Assembly (NCBI RefSeq): GCF_963676815.1
Contig: NZ_OY781365.1
Span: 1,770,501 to 1,834,500, forward strand
Reading direction: 5' to 3'
Length of the DNA stretch: 64,000 bases
DNA from: an uncultured Draconibacterium sp.
GTDB lineage: Bacteria; Bacteroidota; Bacteroidia; Bacteroidales; Prolixibacteraceae
Program-made: the position numbers and the translations under genes
Notes under the pieces: model-generated
Seen by the model: only the letters and a program-made list of their open reading frames with translations
The model's database searches: none
What the model was told of the DNA's origin: nothing
Part shown: piece after piece, positions 61,928 through 64,000 of the stretch
How positions within the stretch are numbered: the first letter of the stretch is position 1
Layout: every line of letters starts with the position of its first letter

Positions 61928-63661
61928 ATGAAACGAACTGATACGCTACAGAAAATCCTTACCCCTCTCGCGATTGCGATCGTAACCTTTCTGTTTTATC
62001 AGTTCCTGTATTCTTACCACCTCTTTTTTAAAGAACAACTACAACTGTTTTTATACACTCCCGACTACCTTTTAGCTTACCTCCATAAACCGGCTGCTTT
62101 AGCGCGTTTAACCGGAGATTTTCTCACACAGTTTTTTTATCTGCGTGGAGGTGGTCCGTTGGTTTTAGCAGTAGTATTTGCCGTCGAATGGATGTTAATC
62201 CAACACACACTAAAACGCATATTCTCGCTAAAAACTGCAGGGTGGTGGGCTTTATTATCGGTTGCTGCCGATTTTGTGTCACACCTGGCACTCGCCTATC
62301 CACTGGCAAATTCAATGGGATTGATTTTCGTAATCAGTTTCTTTTTACTGATTAAAAGGATTAACAACAAAGTCGTAAACAGCTTGCTCATATTGGTGCT
62401 CTCTTTTGTCGGACACTATTTATTCGGAAGCACAGCTTTTGCTCTCCCTTTCTTAATTCTTTTTAGCAAACGTTTTTATCAACCAAATATCACAGCAGCA
62501 GTTTCGCTCTTGCTACTTGTTATCACTCCTAATATTCTCCGGCCTGATTTCCTGTTACCGCTCAGTGCAACTTATCTTTTCCCGGTAACTTCATGGAAAG
62601 GAATTCTTCTGCCGGCAATTTTTATACTCTCTTTACTGATCTCGAAACTTATTGCTCCCGTAAAAAGTTTTCAGCCGGGCTTTGCAACAGTGGCGATTTT
62701 ATTTGCTGCAATAATTGCATTTTTTGGCTTTCGGATAAACGCGAAACAGAACCTTGAAAAAATATTGGCACTCGACAGCGAAACATATTTCGGAAACGAC
62801 ACAAAAGTTATAGAACAAGCTTCCAAGAATAACTTGGAAAACCGCTTTGCCGCCTACTACACCAACATGGCGCTGGCTAAAACAGGACAACTTTCCAATC
62901 GCCTTCTCGAGTTTTATCAACCATCGTTTTACGGATTAATTTTACCGGTTTCGCAAAACGAGCACTGGCAAACTATACTTTTCAGCAACGAACTATTTTA
63001 CCTCATCGGCGACATGAATCTGGCGCAACACTCTGCCATGCTTGGAAATACGTTCTCGCCATACAACCGCAGCGCACGTATGATAAAACGCCTGGCAGAA
63101 ATTAACATGGTTAATGAAGATTATGCCGGCGCTGAGAAATTTTTGCGTATGCTCGACAAAACCTTGTTCCATAAAAAATGGGCAGAAAAACGATTGGCTG
63201 AAAATAACGCTTCATCTAACAGTAAATGGCTTGTGGAAAAACGTAGCCAAATTGCAAACATCGATACCATTCGTAACGGATCGGAGTATTTAAAATCGCT
63301 GGAGTTTCTCGTTAAACAGAATCCTCAAAATCACATTGCACTCGATTACCTACTCTGCTATCATTTGCTGAATAAAGATCTGGAAGCCTTTAAAACTTCC
63401 TACGACCGATTCGCACTGCCACAATTCAACAATGCACCGAAAATTTATGGCGAGGCTTTGCTGATTATTCTATTCAGAGAAAATGCTTCGGAAGAAACCG
63501 TACAACAATACAAAATTCAACCTGACCAAATTCGTGATTTTACAAAATATACAAGTAGATTTGAAGCTGTTAACGGAAAAGGTGAGGCATTAAAGGATAA
63601 TTTCGGAACCAGCTACTGGTTCTATTACCATTTTGCCACCATGCAGGAAGAAGAAAAATGA
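61928..63661 (+). CDS. DUF6057 polytopic membrane protein
   Basis: A 577-residue protein with about ten membrane helices in residues 15-270 and a soluble helical C-terminal half with repeat-like segments (NMALAKTGQLSNRLLEFYQ, EYLKSLEFLVKQNPQNHIAL) reminiscent of TPRs. It matches my recollection of DUF6057, a Bacteroidota family of unknown function. Coupled by overlap to the next lipoprotein gene (ATGA) and by 2 bp to the DUF4369 gene. Confidence 0.7.
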   Translation: MKRTDTLQKILTPLAIAIVTFLFYQFLYSYHLFFKEQLQLFLYTPDYLLAYLHKPAALARLTGDFLTQFFYLRGGGPLVLAVVFAVEWMLIQHTLKRIFSLKTAGWWALLSVAADFVSHLALAYPLANSMGLIFVISFFLLIKRINNKVVNSLLILVLSFVGHYLFGSTAFALPFLILFSKRFYQPNITAAVSLLLLVITPNILRPDFLLPLSATYLFPVTSWKGILLPAIFILSLLISKLIAPVKSFQPGFATVAILFAAIIAFFGFRINAKQNLEKILALDSETYFGNDTKVIEQASKNNLENRFAAYYTNMALAKTGQLSNRLLEFYQPSFYGLILPVSQNEHWQTILFSNELFYLIGDMNLAQHSAMLGNTFSPYNRSARMIKRLAEINMVNEDYAGAEKFLRMLDKTLFHKKWAEKRLAENNASSNSKWLVEKRSQIANIDTIRNGSEYLKSLEFLVKQNPQNHIALDYLLCYHLLNKDLEAFKTSYDRFALPQFNNAPKIYGEALLIILFRENASEETVQQYKIQPDQIRDFTKYTSRFEAVNGKGEALKDNFGTSYWFYYHFATMQEEEK

Positions 63662-64000
63662 AGCTAAAAACAGTAACATATTGTTTCGTATTATTCGCTT
63701 TTCTGAGTGCCTGTAACAACACGCCTGAAAACGTGCAGCAAAGTAATCAACATCCAAATATTTATCCTGATTATATAGATGTAACCATTCCTGAAAATAT
63801 TGCACCACTGAATTTTCTTTTACGCGATTCGGTTGAAAAAACAGTAGCGACATTCGAAGGCAAAGAAACGAGTTTAACCATTTCAGGAAAGCAGAAAATT
63901 CAAATTCCGGAAAAGAAATGGCACGATCTGCTTTCATCCGGCGAACAAACTATTTCGGTTACTGTAAGCTGCCTGACAAATGGAAAATGGACGCAATACA
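63658..64000 (+). CDS. Lipoprotein, 3' end outside the window
   Basis: The start ATG overlaps the DUF6057 stop (ATGA). The opening KLKTVTYCFVLFAFLSACNN has a clear lipobox (LSAC). After it comes YPDYIDVTIPENIAPLNF, a beginning often seen in propeller-type (TolB/PD40-like) lipoproteins next to DUF6057 genes, from memory. Only 114 codons are visible and the frame is open at the edge, so the fold is unproven. Confidence 0.7.
   Translation, partial: MKLKTVTYCFVLFAFLSACNNTPENVQQSNQHPNIYPDYIDVTIPENIAPLNFLLRDSVEKTVATFEGKETSLTISGKQKIQIPEKKWHDLLSSGEQTISVTVSCLTNGKWTQY

Overview
The window looks like a chromosomal segment of a Bacteroidota species, probably an anaerobic or marine Marinilabiliales/Prolixibacteraceae-type organism. 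This placement is inferred from gene content: a SusC/SusD pair, TonB-dependent receptors with carboxypeptidase-like N-terminal domains, DUF4834, DUF5723, DUF6057 and head-GIN proteins. Promoters, where visible, follow the Bacteroidota pattern of a TTG near -33 and TAnnTTTG near -7, and Shine-Dalgarno sequences are mostly absent. No rRNA, tRNA, CRISPR array or transposase was seen.

Layout. (1) 0-7.3 kb: a repeat-rich intergenic start, a BlaI-type repressor with a large BlaR1/M56-like membrane protein (minus strand) under a promoter with three phased operator copies, an outer-membrane TonB receptor, a putative small RNA or attenuated leader, and a CD225-DUF2752 pair. (2) 7.3-20.2 kb: housekeeping and envelope genes: a sugar-isomerase-like protein and a Gfo/Idh/MocA oxidoreductase, a DNPH1-like nucleotide hydrolase with two MscS channels, a C-terminal processing protease, a Spy-like protein, two head-GIN adhesin-like paralogues, DUF5723, DUF4834 and glycyl-tRNA synthetase. 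(3) 20.3-48.1 kb: a large surface-polysaccharide locus in two convergent arms. The plus arm (20.3-27.3 kb) carries YfhO, GT2, GT4, a glucuronyl C5-epimerase-like protein and GT61. The minus arm (48.1-27.3 kb) begins with aminotransferase, acetyltransferase and dehydrogenase genes of the WbpE/D/A/B type. It continues with CysQ and CysC, DUF2061, a flippase, two sulfotransferases, and a DegT/CapK/acetyltransferase/CapA/GT2 group. It ends with an ATP-grasp/epimerase fusion, WbqC, a BKACE enzyme and a second acetyltransferase/GT2 pair. (4) 48.2-55.1 kb: a 3-methyladenine glycosylase, a POT/MFS transporter, a membrane-tethered receiver protein, CoaX, DXS and an orphan histidine kinase. (5) 55.3-64 kb: a leader with a possible attenuator, then SusC, SusD, a surface lipoprotein, a DUF4369 lipoprotein, a DUF6057 membrane protein and a truncated lipoprotein at the window edge.

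The main biological story is region 3. The WbpABDE-type set predicts a UDP-2,3-diacetamido-glucuronic-acid precursor. CysC, CysQ and DUF2061 suggest local PAPS production and PAP recycling, and two sulfotransferases provide users for it. A C5-epimerase resembling the heparan sulfate enzyme suggests post-assembly conversion of uronic acids. Together these predict a sulfated, epimerised, uronic-acid-containing capsule or exopolysaccharide analogous to glycosaminoglycans; this is inference from gene content. No recognisable Wzy polymerase, initiating sugar-phosphate transferase or Wza/Wzc export genes are in the window, so the pathway must be completed elsewhere.
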